Shown: positions 9,499 to 18,911, counted from the stretch's first letter. The stretch: DNA of 64,000 nt from JAKVKY01 sp964293585 (GCA_964293585.1 CAXYYS010000007.1:1-64000), one strand, 5' to 3'. A program made the numbers and translations. The notes: generated by a model from the letters alone, not told the origin.

Positions 9499-11048
9499 TC
9501 TACATTCACCCGTTCCAAATGAATCTTCAGCCCGTACACTTCTTCGAACATGACCGCCTTGGAAGCAAAAGTCCATTCTTCTAGGGTCAAGTCCTCTTTA
9601 CTGGTCACCTTGATTGTTATATCCAAGGCCTTCACTACCACCTTGCAGCTACGAATCTTTTGCTGGTAGCTCCGGTCCATTGCATCTGCCAGTCTGATGA
9701 TAGAAGAAATCTTAGCAATAATAGGCAGCAGTTCTGGTTCCGGCTGTAACACCTTTTTACCTACTTCTTCAAAAACATTGTGGGCGTGATAATAAGCTGC
9801 CATAGCAATAATTTTCTTATCCCGCTCATTAAAACCTAAAATATCCATACCCATGATGAGCTGGTAAGAATACAGAGAATGGCTGCGCATGGATACATAT
9901 TTGCCAATATCATGGAGCAGTGCTGCCGCTCTCAGCAGCAGCCGGCTGTGATCATCCAAACCGTGAGCCTTCCCCCCCAGTTTGTCAAAGATAACGCAGC
10001 TGAGCCATTCCACCTGAGCCGCATGCTTAGCATCATAATTATAAATTTCTCCGATATGATGCAACAAACTTAACAATTCCGTATCCAGCTCGGTGGCAAA
10101 CTTGGCATTCTTGCGGCCAATATGCAGGCGGGCTACCCCGTCGATGTAACGATCTTTAGGAACCAGCACCTCTTCTGCAGGCGCTAAATCCAGCAATTGC
10201 TCGTACAACAGGATTGTGGGTAACACCAGTTCTGCTGCATCTTCCTTTAAACCAAAAACCTTGATAATCTGAGGGAGGTTCAGCTGGCGCACTTTTTTAA
10301 AAAATGCCTTAAATTCCTGTGCCGTCACCCGTTCTACATAACCGATTTCTGTCCGCCCCAGCATCTTTAAAATCATCTCAGTCTCCGTCCCGGACAGGAC
10401 CAGATAGCGAACATGCTGCTTGGCTAGAGCCCGGCGTACCGGTCCGATGGTGCTGGACAAAAACTGAATTAAAGCCCGGTTAAAATGATTACTGCTGCGC
10501 TGGTTCCTGCTAAAGCTTTCCTTGATGCGTATGATGCCTACATGAAAATTGGACTGGTATTTAATCTTCTCATCCTGAACAAAGGTAATTCCCAGCCCAC
10601 CTGAAGAAATATCCATGAGCAGCATACCTTCCTGAGCAGCTTTTGGCTCTTGCTCTTTCAGAGTATTCCTGATGGACACGAACTTGGTATATATTTCCTG
10701 TGGCATGTCCACTACATCCACCGTAAAGCCCGTCTTAATCTTAATCTGATCCAGCAGGAACAACTGGTTGCGTGCTTCTCGCACCGCCGTGGTAGCCTTG
10801 ATGGCATATTCTTCCACACCGTAGCTGAGCATGAGTTCCTTATACCCCTGTAGTACTTCGCAAATCTCGTTCACCAGAGAAAATGGAATCAGGTTATTTT
10901 TAAAAGTTTCTTCACCCAGACGAATCAGGTGTTGACATTGCTCCAGAATTTTATAGTTAGTGAGGCTGCGGTATTCCACGATAGTCATGCTGATAGCTTC
11001 GGAGCCAAGATGGACGGCCGCAAAAACCGTATATGTTTTCCGTTTCAA
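9495..11048 (-). CDS. degenerate Ppx/GppA-type protein with HD domain
   Basis: 517 residues, TTG start at 11048 behind AAGGAGG. The fold of the Ppx/GppA (ASKHA) phosphatases is recognisable over residues 1-300. However, the first phosphate loop, normally D-x-GSNS, reads AAVHLGSEAIS, without the aspartate. The second loop, normally D-x-GGGSTE, reads DISSGGLGI. The C-terminal third carries an HD hydrolase motif (ALLHDIGKYVSMRSH) as in long Ppx proteins. Polyphosphate or pppGpp hydrolysis may therefore be lost, with a sensory, structural or HD-based role left; this is inference. It is coupled to ppk by a 4-bp overlap. Confidence 0.85.
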   Translation of the reverse strand: MKRKTYTVFAAVHLGSEAISMTIVEYRSLTNYKILEQCQHLIRLGEETFKNNLIPFSLVNEICEVLQGYKELMLSYGVEEYAIKATTAVREARNQLFLLDQIKIKTGFTVDVVDMPQEIYTKFVSIRNTLKEQEPKAAQEGMLLMDISSGGLGITFVQDEKIKYQSNFHVGIIRIKESFSRNQRSSNHFNRALIQFLSSTIGPVRRALAKQHVRYLVLSGTETEMILKMLGRTEIGYVERVTAQEFKAFFKKVRQLNLPQIIKVFGLKEDAAELVLPTILLYEQLLDLAPAEEVLVPKDRYIDGVARLHIGRKNAKFATELDTELLSLLHHIGEIYNYDAKHAAQVEWLSCVIFDKLGGKAHGLDDHSRLLLRAAALLHDIGKYVSMRSHSLYSYQLIMGMDILGFNERDKKIIAMAAYYHAHNVFEEVGKKVLQPEPELLPIIAKISSIIRLADAMDRSYQQKIRSCKVVVKALDITIKVTSKEDLTLEEWTFASKAVMFEEVYGLKIHLERVNVE

Positions 11049-11381
11049 ACTAAACGCCTCCTTATCTAATAGAAATTCGACAGAAGCTACGAAATTCCTT
11101 GCTTTTTACGTAAATTTAACAAGTCCGACCCTCATAGTACGATGTGTAACGTCGGTATTGGTTAAAATTATTGTTTTTGGTACTGTATATCGTGCCGTAA
11201 TTAGTAAAAATTACCAAGACATCGGCACAAATTTTACAAGAAATTTTACAAGTTACGCAGGATTTTTCCCTGACTGTGGTAAAATATAAATATAGAATTA
11301 TTATTTTTTGTGCTTGCGAGTGGAAATTATTTCCCAGGTTTGCCCTTTACGGTTGTAATTTGTAAATGGAGCGCGGATAAC
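11049..11381. promoter_or_regulatory. 333-bp divergent regulatory region between the two Ppx-like genes
   Basis: A + strand extended -10 promoter (TGGTAAAAT, 11277-11285) drives the gene at 11382. Just upstream is a direct repeat of AATTTTACAAG (11230-11240 and 11242-11252), containing TTTACA twice at a 12-bp period and reminiscent of Firmicute PhoP boxes (period 11 there). No convincing -35/-10 pair was found for the minus-strand ppx-like/ppk operon. Confidence 0.5.
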
Positions 11382-12899
11382 ATGCAAAGAATAGCCATCA
11401 TCGATGTGGGTTCCAACTCGGCCCGGCTGGTCATCAGCCACATCTTAAAAAATGGGTCTTACAATATGATTTTCAGCCAGAAAGAAGCCCTGAGGCTGAG
11501 CCAGAAAATTGACGTCCGTGGCAATCTGACCCCGGAAGCTTTTATCGCTACCCTGGAAACCATGAAAAGTTTTGCCTACATGTGCAAGCTTTACCAAGCA
11601 GACCGTATCATCGCCGTAGCCACAGCCGCCATCCGTACGGCTAAAAATGGTGCTGAACTGACAGCGCTGGTGGAAAAAGAAACCGGTATTAACCTGCATA
11701 TTATCAGCGGCACTACCGAAGCCTATATCAGTTATCTGGGCGTTATCAATACTTTAAGCGAAAAAAACGGTATTATCTTCGACCTTGGCGGCGGCAGCAC
11801 GGAACTAATCTTATTCAGGGACCGCAAAATAGTAAACTCGGTGTCGTTACCTTTTGGTAGTGTCAACATGACAGGCATGTTCAATACCAAAAATACCATG
11901 AAAGCCAATGTGTACAGCGATCTGAGTTTCTTTTTGTCCAGCCAGTTGTCCAAGTATACTTGGCTGAAAGACCCCAAGCTCCCCTTAATGGGTGTTGGCG
12001 GTACCGCACGTACCGTCAGTAAAATGATTCAGAAATCTAAGCATTACCCCTCATCAAAGATTCACAATTATAGTTTCAGCGTCCAGAACTTTAAAAGCAT
12101 CTTCAAAAAATTGAGCGGAACAAACTTTGAGCAACGTACCCGTATCCCTGGTCTAAGCACCGAACGTGCCGATATTATCCTGGCCGGTACATCCATTATC
12201 AACTGCCTGTTTGAAGCCACAGGCAGCAAAAAGATGATTGTTTCCGGCTGCGGTCTGCGCGAAGGCTTATTTTATGATTATTATTCCAAGGCTCGCAAGG
12301 TGCCTCTCATCGCCGATGACATTCTGGAAACCAGCACAGAGAACATGCTTAACCTGTACAGTACTGATGTTGAACACTGTCGGCATATTGCTTTTCTGGC
12401 TCTGACCATGTTTGATTCCTGGTCGGAATTGCACGGTCTGGGTAAGCGTTACCGTAAACTTTTAAAAACAGCGGCACTCCTTCACGACATCGGTATCACT
12501 ATCAACTATTACAGTCACGCCCGCCCCTCAGCCTACATGATCCAAAACGCCAAACTTTTTGGCCTCACCCATGTGGAGCAAATGATTGTGGCCGCCATAG
12601 CTGGCTGGCATAACGGCGTTTCGAAGGGTTATTTCCGGGACCATACCTACAAAGAAATGATTAGCGACACAGAGTGGAAGAACATCAACCGGCTGGCTTT
12701 GTTTTTGGCCATCGCCGAAGGATTAGACTATTCGGAGACAAACCAGGTACCTCTCATTGCGCCGCGGTTGGAAAAGAAAAAAGCCGTTCTCAGCTTAAAA
12801 CTTAGCGGCCCTGCCAACATGGAGAAACACCAGTTGGAGCTTTTAGCCCCCTGGTTTTCCAAAACTTTTAACCTGCCCCTGGTGGCAGAGATGGAATAG
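11382..12899 (+). CDS. ppx: exopolyphosphatase / pppGpp phosphatase, Ppx/GppA family with HD domain
   Basis: A 505-residue Ppx/GppA phosphatase with intact ASKHA loops: IDVGSNSARLV at residues 7-17, ATAAIRTAKNG near residue 85, and DLGGGSTEL near residue 137. The C-terminal HD domain (AALLHDIGITINYYSHA) is typical of long Ppx enzymes. It should hydrolyse terminal phosphates of polyphosphate or pppGpp. I chose ATG 11382 (GGAG 10 bp upstream, and the catalytic loop starts 6 residues in) over the longer frame from 11310. It is divergent from the ppx-like/ppk operon, so the two loci can set polyphosphate synthesis against breakdown. Confidence 0.93.
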   Translation: MQRIAIIDVGSNSARLVISHILKNGSYNMIFSQKEALRLSQKIDVRGNLTPEAFIATLETMKSFAYMCKLYQADRIIAVATAAIRTAKNGAELTALVEKETGINLHIISGTTEAYISYLGVINTLSEKNGIIFDLGGGSTELILFRDRKIVNSVSLPFGSVNMTGMFNTKNTMKANVYSDLSFFLSSQLSKYTWLKDPKLPLMGVGGTARTVSKMIQKSKHYPSSKIHNYSFSVQNFKSIFKKLSGTNFEQRTRIPGLSTERADIILAGTSIINCLFEATGSKKMIVSGCGLREGLFYDYYSKARKVPLIADDILETSTENMLNLYSTDVEHCRHIAFLALTMFDSWSELHGLGKRYRKLLKTAALLHDIGITINYYSHARPSAYMIQNAKLFGLTHVEQMIVAAIAGWHNGVSKGYFRDHTYKEMISDTEWKNINRLALFLAIAEGLDYSETNQVPLIAPRLEKKKAVLSLKLSGPANMEKHQLELLAPWFSKTFNLPLVAEME

Positions 12900-12960
12900 A
12901 CGCCGCCAGTTTGCATTAATATTTTAGATGTGCTTTGTTGGGGACACAAGCATAAAAATT

Positions 12961-12994
12961 AGTACCTGCTATCTTTAATTAGGTAGCAGGTACT
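12961..12994. terminator. bidirectional terminator between convergent genes
   Basis: An 11-bp stem, AGTACCTGCTA/TAGCAGGTACT, is flanked by A-rich and T-rich tracts (TTTTAATTT on the + side). It separates the + strand ppx gene from the minus-strand DUF4127 gene. Confidence 0.8.
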
Positions 12995-13033
12995 TTTAAT
13001 TTACTCTACATCTTACAAGCAGCAACGGACTGA

Positions 13034-14650
13034 TTATTTTTTAGTAACGTACACTTCGAACATACGCTCCCAAGGTAGCGTATATTGATATTTTTCTGCC
13101 ATATTTCCCAACACCGGTGCTGTCAACTTCAGCATATCCGCCGTGATAGCGGCTTCAGCTTCAGCCTTCACGTTAGCCGGCATCTGACTGCCGGGAAGCT
13201 GCTTGGGCCATATTAATTCCTGATATACTGCTGAACGTACCTTAGCCTGGTAGCCCCAGTCTTCCAGGTAGCGTACTTCCAATTGATTCTGCACATCCGC
13301 CTGACTCATGTACTTAGTGAGCAGCCCTTGTCCCAAAGCTAACCCCATAGCGTTACTGGCTGTGTTCCAGCCGCCGTATGCTGCTAATTTTTTGGCTATG
13401 TCAGCAACAAAAATTTGTTTAGTCAAAGCGGTAGAAGATCCGTTAGCAAAAGCCACATCCGCTACCACCACCGGCTTTCTCTGCTGTAATAGTTTCTGTA
13501 CCCGGCCAGTAAAATTAGTTTCCTGATCCGTAATCTTACCGTCATTCTTGACAGTGCTTGCTTCCCAAGTCTTTCCGTTTACCGGTGTGAAGACACCTAA
13601 ACACAAATCGGCGTGCTTGGCATTGGTTACCGGATAAGCACCCGCAGCCAGGATATGCTGTTTCACCGTATCACTGATGACTGTATCTTCATAAGAAGGT
13701 ATAGTATTACCGCCCTTACCGCCTGCATAGAATGCGTACACGAAAGGGGTCTGGAGGGTTAAAGTATGCACAGCACGATCCAGCAAAATCAGTCCCAATT
13801 GGTCTGCACCGGCAAAGAAACGAACTTTCTTATCCGGCAGTTTATTTACCAGTGTTTCAATATGACGGGCATCCATATGGGCTTGAGAAAAAGTTGACGT
13901 GTCATCCCGGCCCACCATCAGATAATCCAGCTTATCCTGCTTAACACCGTTCAGAAGGTAACGGGTCAGGTTCATATTTACAACCCGGCGGCTATCCAGG
14001 TCCTTCAAATCTTCGGCCGGGATAGCTTTATTCAGTTCCATCAGTTCATCTTTTTCCTTACTTTTCAGCGTACCCATATCCTGCTTATCTAACAGTTGGC
14101 CACGGCGGAAAATTTTTGGACCCCATTCCTTGTAATAAGCAGGTTCCACCGGTGCAGAACTAGCGTGAGGTGAACGCATCACCGTTACGAAAGCAAATAC
14201 ATTGGGATTGCCGCTAGTATTTTTTAAGTTCAAGAGACGTGCAGCTCTTGCCTGCAGCACCTGTGGATTTTCATGATGTGTCCTGGAATCTACCAGACCG
14301 CCGTAAATGAGAGCATCAGCACTTACCACCATACCGATAGCTTCCGGTGCCTTTTTATCCAACCAGGCAAAGATTTCGTCCGGCTTGCCGCCGTGGTTAC
14401 CGCTGGAAATCGTGGCATCAGGCGGCATCTCAACCTGCCAGCCTGCAGCTCTCAAAGCATCTACCGTATACGCCTTGCACACGGGACGGTCATCCAGGGG
14501 TACAAATAAAAGAGTGCCTTTAACCTGCGCAGTAACTGCTGCCGGTTTGGCAACAGGCGCAACCGTTTTAGCATTCTCATGCGCCGCAGCCCACGCTGTC
14601 AGCGGCAGGGTACACGCGGCTAGCAATACTAAACGCGCTAATAATTTCAT
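13034..14650 (-). CDS. secreted DUF4127 family protein
   Basis: A 538-residue exported protein with signal peptide (KLLARLVLLAACTLPLTAWA). The mature part opens with the DUF4127 hallmark FVPLDDRPV near residue 50, followed by conserved blocks (SADALIYGGLVDSR, VMRSPHASS, GRDDTS, GADQLGL). DUF4127 has no established function to my knowledge. ATG 14650 is chosen because the signal peptide begins there; the frame could extend to 14695. It begins 48 bp after the ABC ATPase gene on the same strand, so it is probably the fourth gene of the amino-acid transporter operon. A periplasmic role tied to uptake of the same substrate is possible but unproven. Confidence 0.88.
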   Translation of the reverse strand: MKLLARLVLLAACTLPLTAWAAAHENAKTVAPVAKPAAVTAQVKGTLLFVPLDDRPVCKAYTVDALRAAGWQVEMPPDATISSGNHGGKPDEIFAWLDKKAPEAIGMVVSADALIYGGLVDSRTHHENPQVLQARAARLLNLKNTSGNPNVFAFVTVMRSPHASSAPVEPAYYKEWGPKIFRRGQLLDKQDMGTLKSKEKDELMELNKAIPAEDLKDLDSRRVVNMNLTRYLLNGVKQDKLDYLMVGRDDTSTFSQAHMDARHIETLVNKLPDKKVRFFAGADQLGLILLDRAVHTLTLQTPFVYAFYAGGKGGNTIPSYEDTVISDTVKQHILAAGAYPVTNAKHADLCLGVFTPVNGKTWEASTVKNDGKITDQETNFTGRVQKLLQQRKPVVVADVAFANGSSTALTKQIFVADIAKKLAAYGGWNTASNAMGLALGQGLLTKYMSQADVQNQLEVRYLEDWGYQAKVRSAVYQELIWPKQLPGSQMPANVKAEAEAAITADMLKLTAPVLGNMAEKYQYTLPWERMFEVYVTKK

Positions 14651-14698
14651 CTTTTTGGTCTTCTTTCCTCCGCCCACATACAAGGTGTTGGGCATATT

Positions 14699-15466
14699 TT
14701 ATTCTTCGCTACTTTTATTAGCTAAGACATTGAACCGGCTTAAGAAATCTTTAGTTCTCTGCTTCTGGGGATGCAGAAACATATCATCCGCAGTACCCTG
14801 CTCAGCAATGACGCCTTGATCTATAAAAATTACTTTGGTAGCTACTTCTTTAGCAAAGGCCATCTCGTGAGTTACTACTACCATGGTTAAACCCTGATCT
14901 GCCAGTTTTTTCATGACGGTAAGCACCTCACCTACCATTTCCGGATCCAGGGCGCTGGTAGGTTCATCCATTAACAGTACCTCTGGCTTTAAAGCCAGAG
15001 CTCTGGCAATAGCCACCCTTTGTTTTTGGCCACCGGAAAGCTGGCTGGGTTTGGCGTTCATATAACCGGCCATGCCTACATATTCCAAGTTCTGCAATGC
15101 CGTCTTGCGGGCTTCTTCCTTATCTATATGCAACACCTTCACCTGGCCAACCATACAGTTTTCCACAACAGACATATTGTTGAACAGATTAAACTGCTGG
15201 AAAACCATACCCACCTTGGTACGATATAAAGGCAGTTTCTTAAAAGCCTGGTGCACTTCCTGACCTTCATACTCAATGGTACCCTCGGTAGGTTCTTCCA
15301 AAAAGTTCACGCAACGGATTAACGTAGACTTACCGCTACCGGAAGGACCAATGATGCACACCACATCACTCTTTTTTACCTCAAAGTCGATACCCTTTAA
15401 AATTTCCCGCTCGCCAAAACTCTTTTTTAAACCTTTTACACACAGGATATTATTCGCTTCTATCAT
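14699..15466 (-). CDS. polar amino-acid ABC transporter ATP-binding protein (GlnQ-like)
   Basis: 255 residues with Walker A GPSGSGKST, the Q-loop VFQQFNLF, signature LSGGQKQRVAIARAL, Walker B VLLMDEPTSALD and the H-loop VVTHE: a complete PAAT-family ATPase. ATG 15466 has GGAAAG upstream; the frame to 15535 overlaps the permease and lacks an RBS. It energises the permease encoded 14 bp upstream. Confidence 0.95.
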   Translation of the reverse strand: MIEANNILCVKGLKKSFGEREILKGIDFEVKKSDVVCIIGPSGSGKSTLIRCVNFLEEPTEGTIEYEGQEVHQAFKKLPLYRTKVGMVFQQFNLFNNMSVVENCMVGQVKVLHIDKEEARKTALQNLEYVGMAGYMNAKPSQLSGGQKQRVAIARALALKPEVLLMDEPTSALDPEMVGEVLTVMKKLADQGLTMVVVTHEMAFAKEVATKVIFIDQGVIAEQGTADDMFLHPQKQRTKDFLSRFNVLANKSSEE

Positions 15467-15479
15467 TTTTCTTTCCTTT

Positions 15480-16271
15480 CTACTGCTTCTTGGTCGCGAT
15501 AGGATGTATGCCGCAGGGATCTGCCAGGGGATCATATTCCACTAACTGGTAATCCCGGGGGCCATCCAGACGTTTTTCCCACCAGCGCAGCAGGCGGGAG
15601 GCAGTAAAGGTCATGATGAAGTAGACAATACAGGTGATGAAGAAAATCTCAAAATATTTATAATAAACACCTGCGGCAGATTTAGAAGCAAAATACAACT
15701 CTGTCACAGAGATTACGTTCAAAACAGAAGTATCCTTAATATTAATAATTAAGTTATTACCAATCTGAGGCAGAATGTTACGTACTGCCTGAGGCAGGAT
15801 GACACAGCGCATAGCCTGGAAATGATCCATGCCAATAGCGATGGCAGCTTCTTTTTGTCCCTGGTCGATGGAATCAATACCGCCACGCATACTCTCCGCC
15901 ATATAGGCTCCCGTATTAATAGATACTACAAAAAAGCCTGCAAACATCGGTGACATATCAATACTGAACAAGCTCATAGCACCATAATAAACTACCATGG
16001 CCTGCACAATCATAGGTGTACCACGGAAAATTTCCACATACGCGTCCAGAATCCGTTTCTCAGTTTTCAACAGCGCCCTGCTGAAAAAACTTGCATCCTT
16101 ATCTTCAGGAATTGTTTCAACGATACCTACGACTAGCCCGATCACGCAACCGATAAAAGTACCTACTATGGCTAAAAGTAACGTCACGCAGGCGCCCTTA
16201 AATAGGACTTCGCCATACTGGAGTAATAAAAAATGTACCCAACCAAAAAATGTTGTTGGCAATGTTGCCAT
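15480..16271 (-). CDS. polar amino-acid ABC transporter permease
   Basis: 263 residues, HisM/GlnP type. Around five hydrophobic segments surround the EAA loop (GQKEAAIAIGMDHFQAMRCVILPQAVR), which contacts the ATPase. An early inserted cytoplasmic loop (ETIPEDKDASFFSRALLKTEKRI) is longer than usual. GAGGTG precedes the ATG by 8 bp. It is the middle gene of the binding protein-permease-ATPase-DUF4127 operon. Confidence 0.94.
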   Translation of the reverse strand: MATLPTTFFGWVHFLLLQYGEVLFKGACVTLLLAIVGTFIGCVIGLVVGIVETIPEDKDASFFSRALLKTEKRILDAYVEIFRGTPMIVQAMVVYYGAMSLFSIDMSPMFAGFFVVSINTGAYMAESMRGGIDSIDQGQKEAAIAIGMDHFQAMRCVILPQAVRNILPQIGNNLIINIKDTSVLNVISVTELYFASKSAAGVYYKYFEIFFITCIVYFIMTFTASRLLRWWEKRLDGPRDYQLVEYDPLADPCGIHPIATKKQ

Positions 16272-16328
16272 TTGCTTAACACCTCAATTTTTTTGCCGGC
16301 ACCACACCTGGAACCGGAAAATACTAAA

Positions 16329-16355
16329 ATACGGGACGGCACTGCCATCCCGTAT
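16329..16355 (-). terminator. intra-operon hairpin after the binding-protein gene
   Basis: A 13-bp near-perfect stem (ATACGGGATGGCA pairing TGCCGTCCCGTAT) is followed by TTTTAG on the minus strand. It sits between the binding-protein stop (16368) and the permease start (16271). Such partial terminators or mRNA-stabilising hairpins usually give the binding protein a higher expression level than the membrane components. Confidence 0.75.
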
Positions 16356-16367
16356 CCTGTGTACTGT

Positions 16368-17228
16368 TTATTTCTTAGCTAACGGTTGTTTTTGAATGGC
16401 TTCATCCATCATCTTATCGAAATCAGCAGGCTTCATACCGCCCAACACTTTATCCAGGGCTGTCTTGAGTTCGGTGTTGCCTTTCTTAATGGCGATACCA
16501 ATCTCTACATCTTCCTGAGAAGTCTTAAAGCCTTTGCCTTCAGCAAAGTTTAAAACTTTCAGCTTGGGGTTAGCAAAAACTGCTGCCTTGCCTGTAGGAA
16601 TATCGGTGACGATGACGTCGCACTTTCCGCTTTCCAGAGCTACGATCATACCAGGCACATTATCAATGGCCGGTAACTTCTTCGCATTAGGAATCTGATC
16701 AATCTGGTCGTACCAGATAGTATTCAGCTGGCTGGTAGCGCTGGAACCTTTCAGGTCAGTCACACTCTGAGCCTTAGCTTGCGGACTGTCTGCCCTTACC
16801 AGGGCAATGACGGTTGCATAGAAATACGGTTTCGTAAAATCAACGGATTGTTTGCGTTTAGCAGTAATGGACATACCTGCGATGGCGGCATCGATCTTAC
16901 CACTCATCACGGCTGGAGCCAGGCCATCCCATTCAATCTTATTTACTTCCAAGGTAGCACCCATGGAATCAGCTAATTTCTTAGCCATCATAATATCATA
17001 GCCGTAGGCAAACTCATTGGTCCCTTTAATAGGAACAGCACCACCGTCTGCCTTAGCCTGGGACCAGTTGTAAGGTGCGTATGCACATTCCATACCTACA
17101 CGGAACACCTTACCGGTCTTAGCGGTTGCAGCTTTTTTGTCTCCGCTGCCGCCACAACCTGCCATAATAGCTACTGAAGCAACCAAACCTGCACAGACCA
17201 GAGCCTTAAATAACTTTTTACAGTTCAT
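16368..17228 (-). CDS. polar amino-acid ABC transporter substrate-binding lipoprotein
   Basis: A 286-residue family-3 solute-binding protein. The signal peptide ends in a lipobox (IMAGC, Cys25). The mature part has the family opening FRVGMECAYAPYNWSQ, then YGYDIMMAKKLADSMGATLEV and IAGMSITAKRKQSVDFTKPYF, typical of glutamine/cystine/arginine binders. The exact ligand is not readable. AGAGGGGGAAAG precedes the ATG. It is the first gene of the transporter operon. Confidence 0.93.
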   Translation of the reverse strand: MNCKKLFKALVCAGLVASVAIMAGCGGSGDKKAATAKTGKVFRVGMECAYAPYNWSQAKADGGAVPIKGTNEFAYGYDIMMAKKLADSMGATLEVNKIEWDGLAPAVMSGKIDAAIAGMSITAKRKQSVDFTKPYFYATVIALVRADSPQAKAQSVTDLKGSSATSQLNTIWYDQIDQIPNAKKLPAIDNVPGMIVALESGKCDVIVTDIPTGKAAVFANPKLKVLNFAEGKGFKTSQEDVEIGIAIKKGNTELKTALDKVLGGMKPADFDKMMDEAIQKQPLAKK

Positions 17229-17367
17229 GAATCTTTCCCCCTCTTAGTTTTCTAAAACTATAAGCTAATTTTACCCTTGCCGGGGATTTTAGTCAATTAA
17301 ATTAACCGAGGAACACTGTATACTTGTCTACTGTAAACAATGTAACAATCTTACTGGTAAAACAATC

Positions 17368-18879
17368 TTATTTTACGTAATTGGGACCGACATTATCCTT
17401 GAGAATAACGTCATGAGCGCCGCCTTCCACGATAGAAGTAGCAGAAACCAAAGTCAATTTAGCTTTTTCCCGCAGTTCAGGCAAATTCAAAGCGCCACAG
17501 TTACACATAGTAGAACGTACCTTGGCCAGAGTCAGAGTCACGTTGTCCTTTAGACTCCCGGCATAGGGAACGTAAGAATCCACGCCTTCTTCGAAAGACA
17601 GCTTCTGCGCGCCGCCCATGTCGTAACGCTGCCAGTTGCGGGCACGATTGGAACCTTCGCCCCAGTATTCTTTCATGTAGCTGCCGTTCACATTCACCTT
17701 GTTGGTAGGACTTTCATCGAAACGAGCAAAATAGCGGCCCAGCATAAGGAAATCAGCACCCATTGCTAATGCCAGGGTCATGTGATAATCATACACGATG
17801 CCACCGTCGCTACATACAGGTACATACACTCCCGTTTCTTCGTAATATTCATCACGAGCCTTGCAGACATCAATAACTGCAGTTGCCTGACCGCGACCGA
17901 TACCTTTTTGTTCACGGGTGATACAGATAGAACCGCCGCCGATACCGACTTTAACAAAGTCAGCTCCGGCTTCCGCCAGGAAACGGAAACCTTCGGCATC
18001 CACCACGTTACCGGCACCAACCTTGACCTTATCGCCATAGTGATCGCGAATCCACTGCAGCGTAATTTTCTGCCAGGCACTAAAGCCTTCGGAAGAGTCG
18101 ATACAGAGTACATCTGCACCTGCTTCTACCAGGGCAGGCACACGCTCAGCGTAATCGCGAGTATTGATACCGGCACCGACCACATGACGTTTTCTGCCAT
18201 CCAAAAGTTCCAATGGATATTCTTTATGGGTAGCATAATCTTTACGGAACACCATATACAGCAGGCGGCCTTCATCATCAATGATGGGCAGCGTATTCAG
18301 TTTGTTGTCCCAGATAATGTCGTTGGCCTGTTGCAAAGTAGTATCCTTGCCGGCAGTAACCATCTTTTCCACCGGAGTCATGAATTCCCTAACCTTAGTG
18401 TTCAAATCCATGCGGCTCACACGATAGTCACGGCTTGTAACAATACCTTCCAGTCGGCCGTTAGTAGTTCCATCGCTGGTAACAACTACAGTACTGTGAC
18501 CGGTCTTTTCCTTCAGGTTCATAATATCCTGCAGAGTGCTTTCGGGGCTGATGTTCGAATCACTAAAAACAAAACCCGCCCTATGGCTTTTCACATTACG
18601 CACCATATTCGCTTCACTCTCAATAGATTGAGAGCCGAAAATGAAAGAGATGCCGCCTTCTTTAGAAAGAGCAATTGCCATCTTATCGTCAGACACAGAC
18701 TGCATGATGGCTGATACCAGAGGAATGTTCAGCGTTAACGCCGGGGTTTCCCCTTTCTTAAACTTTACTAACGGAGTTTGCAGATTTACATTGTTCGGAA
18801 TACACTTTTCGGAAGAATAACCAGGCACTAACAGATACTCGCTAAAAGTATGCGCCGGCTCGTCAAAATAAAATGCCAT
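17368..18879 (-). CDS. guaB: IMP dehydrogenase
   Basis: 503 residues; oxidises IMP to XMP with NAD+, the first committed step to GMP. A TIM barrel is interrupted by a CBS pair (residues about 95-220; LEGIVTSRDY and LLYMVFRKDY). The catalytic cysteine is Cys319 in GGGSICITREQKGIGRGQ. This departs from the usual GPGSICTTR...GVGxPQ loop, so it belongs to a divergent IMPDH subgroup, but the Cys is in place. The start is ATG 18879; a longer frame to 18930 would overlap purD. It is the last gene of the purine operon, directing the IMP made upstream to guanine nucleotides. No clear terminator follows. Confidence 0.95.
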   Translation of the reverse strand: MAFYFDEPAHTFSEYLLVPGYSSEKCIPNNVNLQTPLVKFKKGETPALTLNIPLVSAIMQSVSDDKMAIALSKEGGISFIFGSQSIESEANMVRNVKSHRAGFVFSDSNISPESTLQDIMNLKEKTGHSTVVVTSDGTTNGRLEGIVTSRDYRVSRMDLNTKVREFMTPVEKMVTAGKDTTLQQANDIIWDNKLNTLPIIDDEGRLLYMVFRKDYATHKEYPLELLDGRKRHVVGAGINTRDYAERVPALVEAGADVLCIDSSEGFSAWQKITLQWIRDHYGDKVKVGAGNVVDAEGFRFLAEAGADFVKVGIGGGSICITREQKGIGRGQATAVIDVCKARDEYYEETGVYVPVCSDGGIVYDYHMTLALAMGADFLMLGRYFARFDESPTNKVNVNGSYMKEYWGEGSNRARNWQRYDMGGAQKLSFEEGVDSYVPYAGSLKDNVTLTLAKVRSTMCNCGALNLPELREKAKLTLVSATSIVEGGAHDVILKDNVGPNYVK

Positions 18880-18911
18880 GCTTGTTACACCATTCCCTTT
18901 CTTAGTTATAA

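Noticed and set aside
17344..17370. 10-bp direct repeat AACAATCTTA at a 17-bp period overlapping the guaB stop
   Set aside because: AT-rich and partly within the stop region; could be chance, and no link to a promoter is clear.
17782..18714. 310-residue + strand open frame
   Set aside because: Antisense to guaB, whose protein is a complete IMPDH; no RBS and low-complexity translated sequence.
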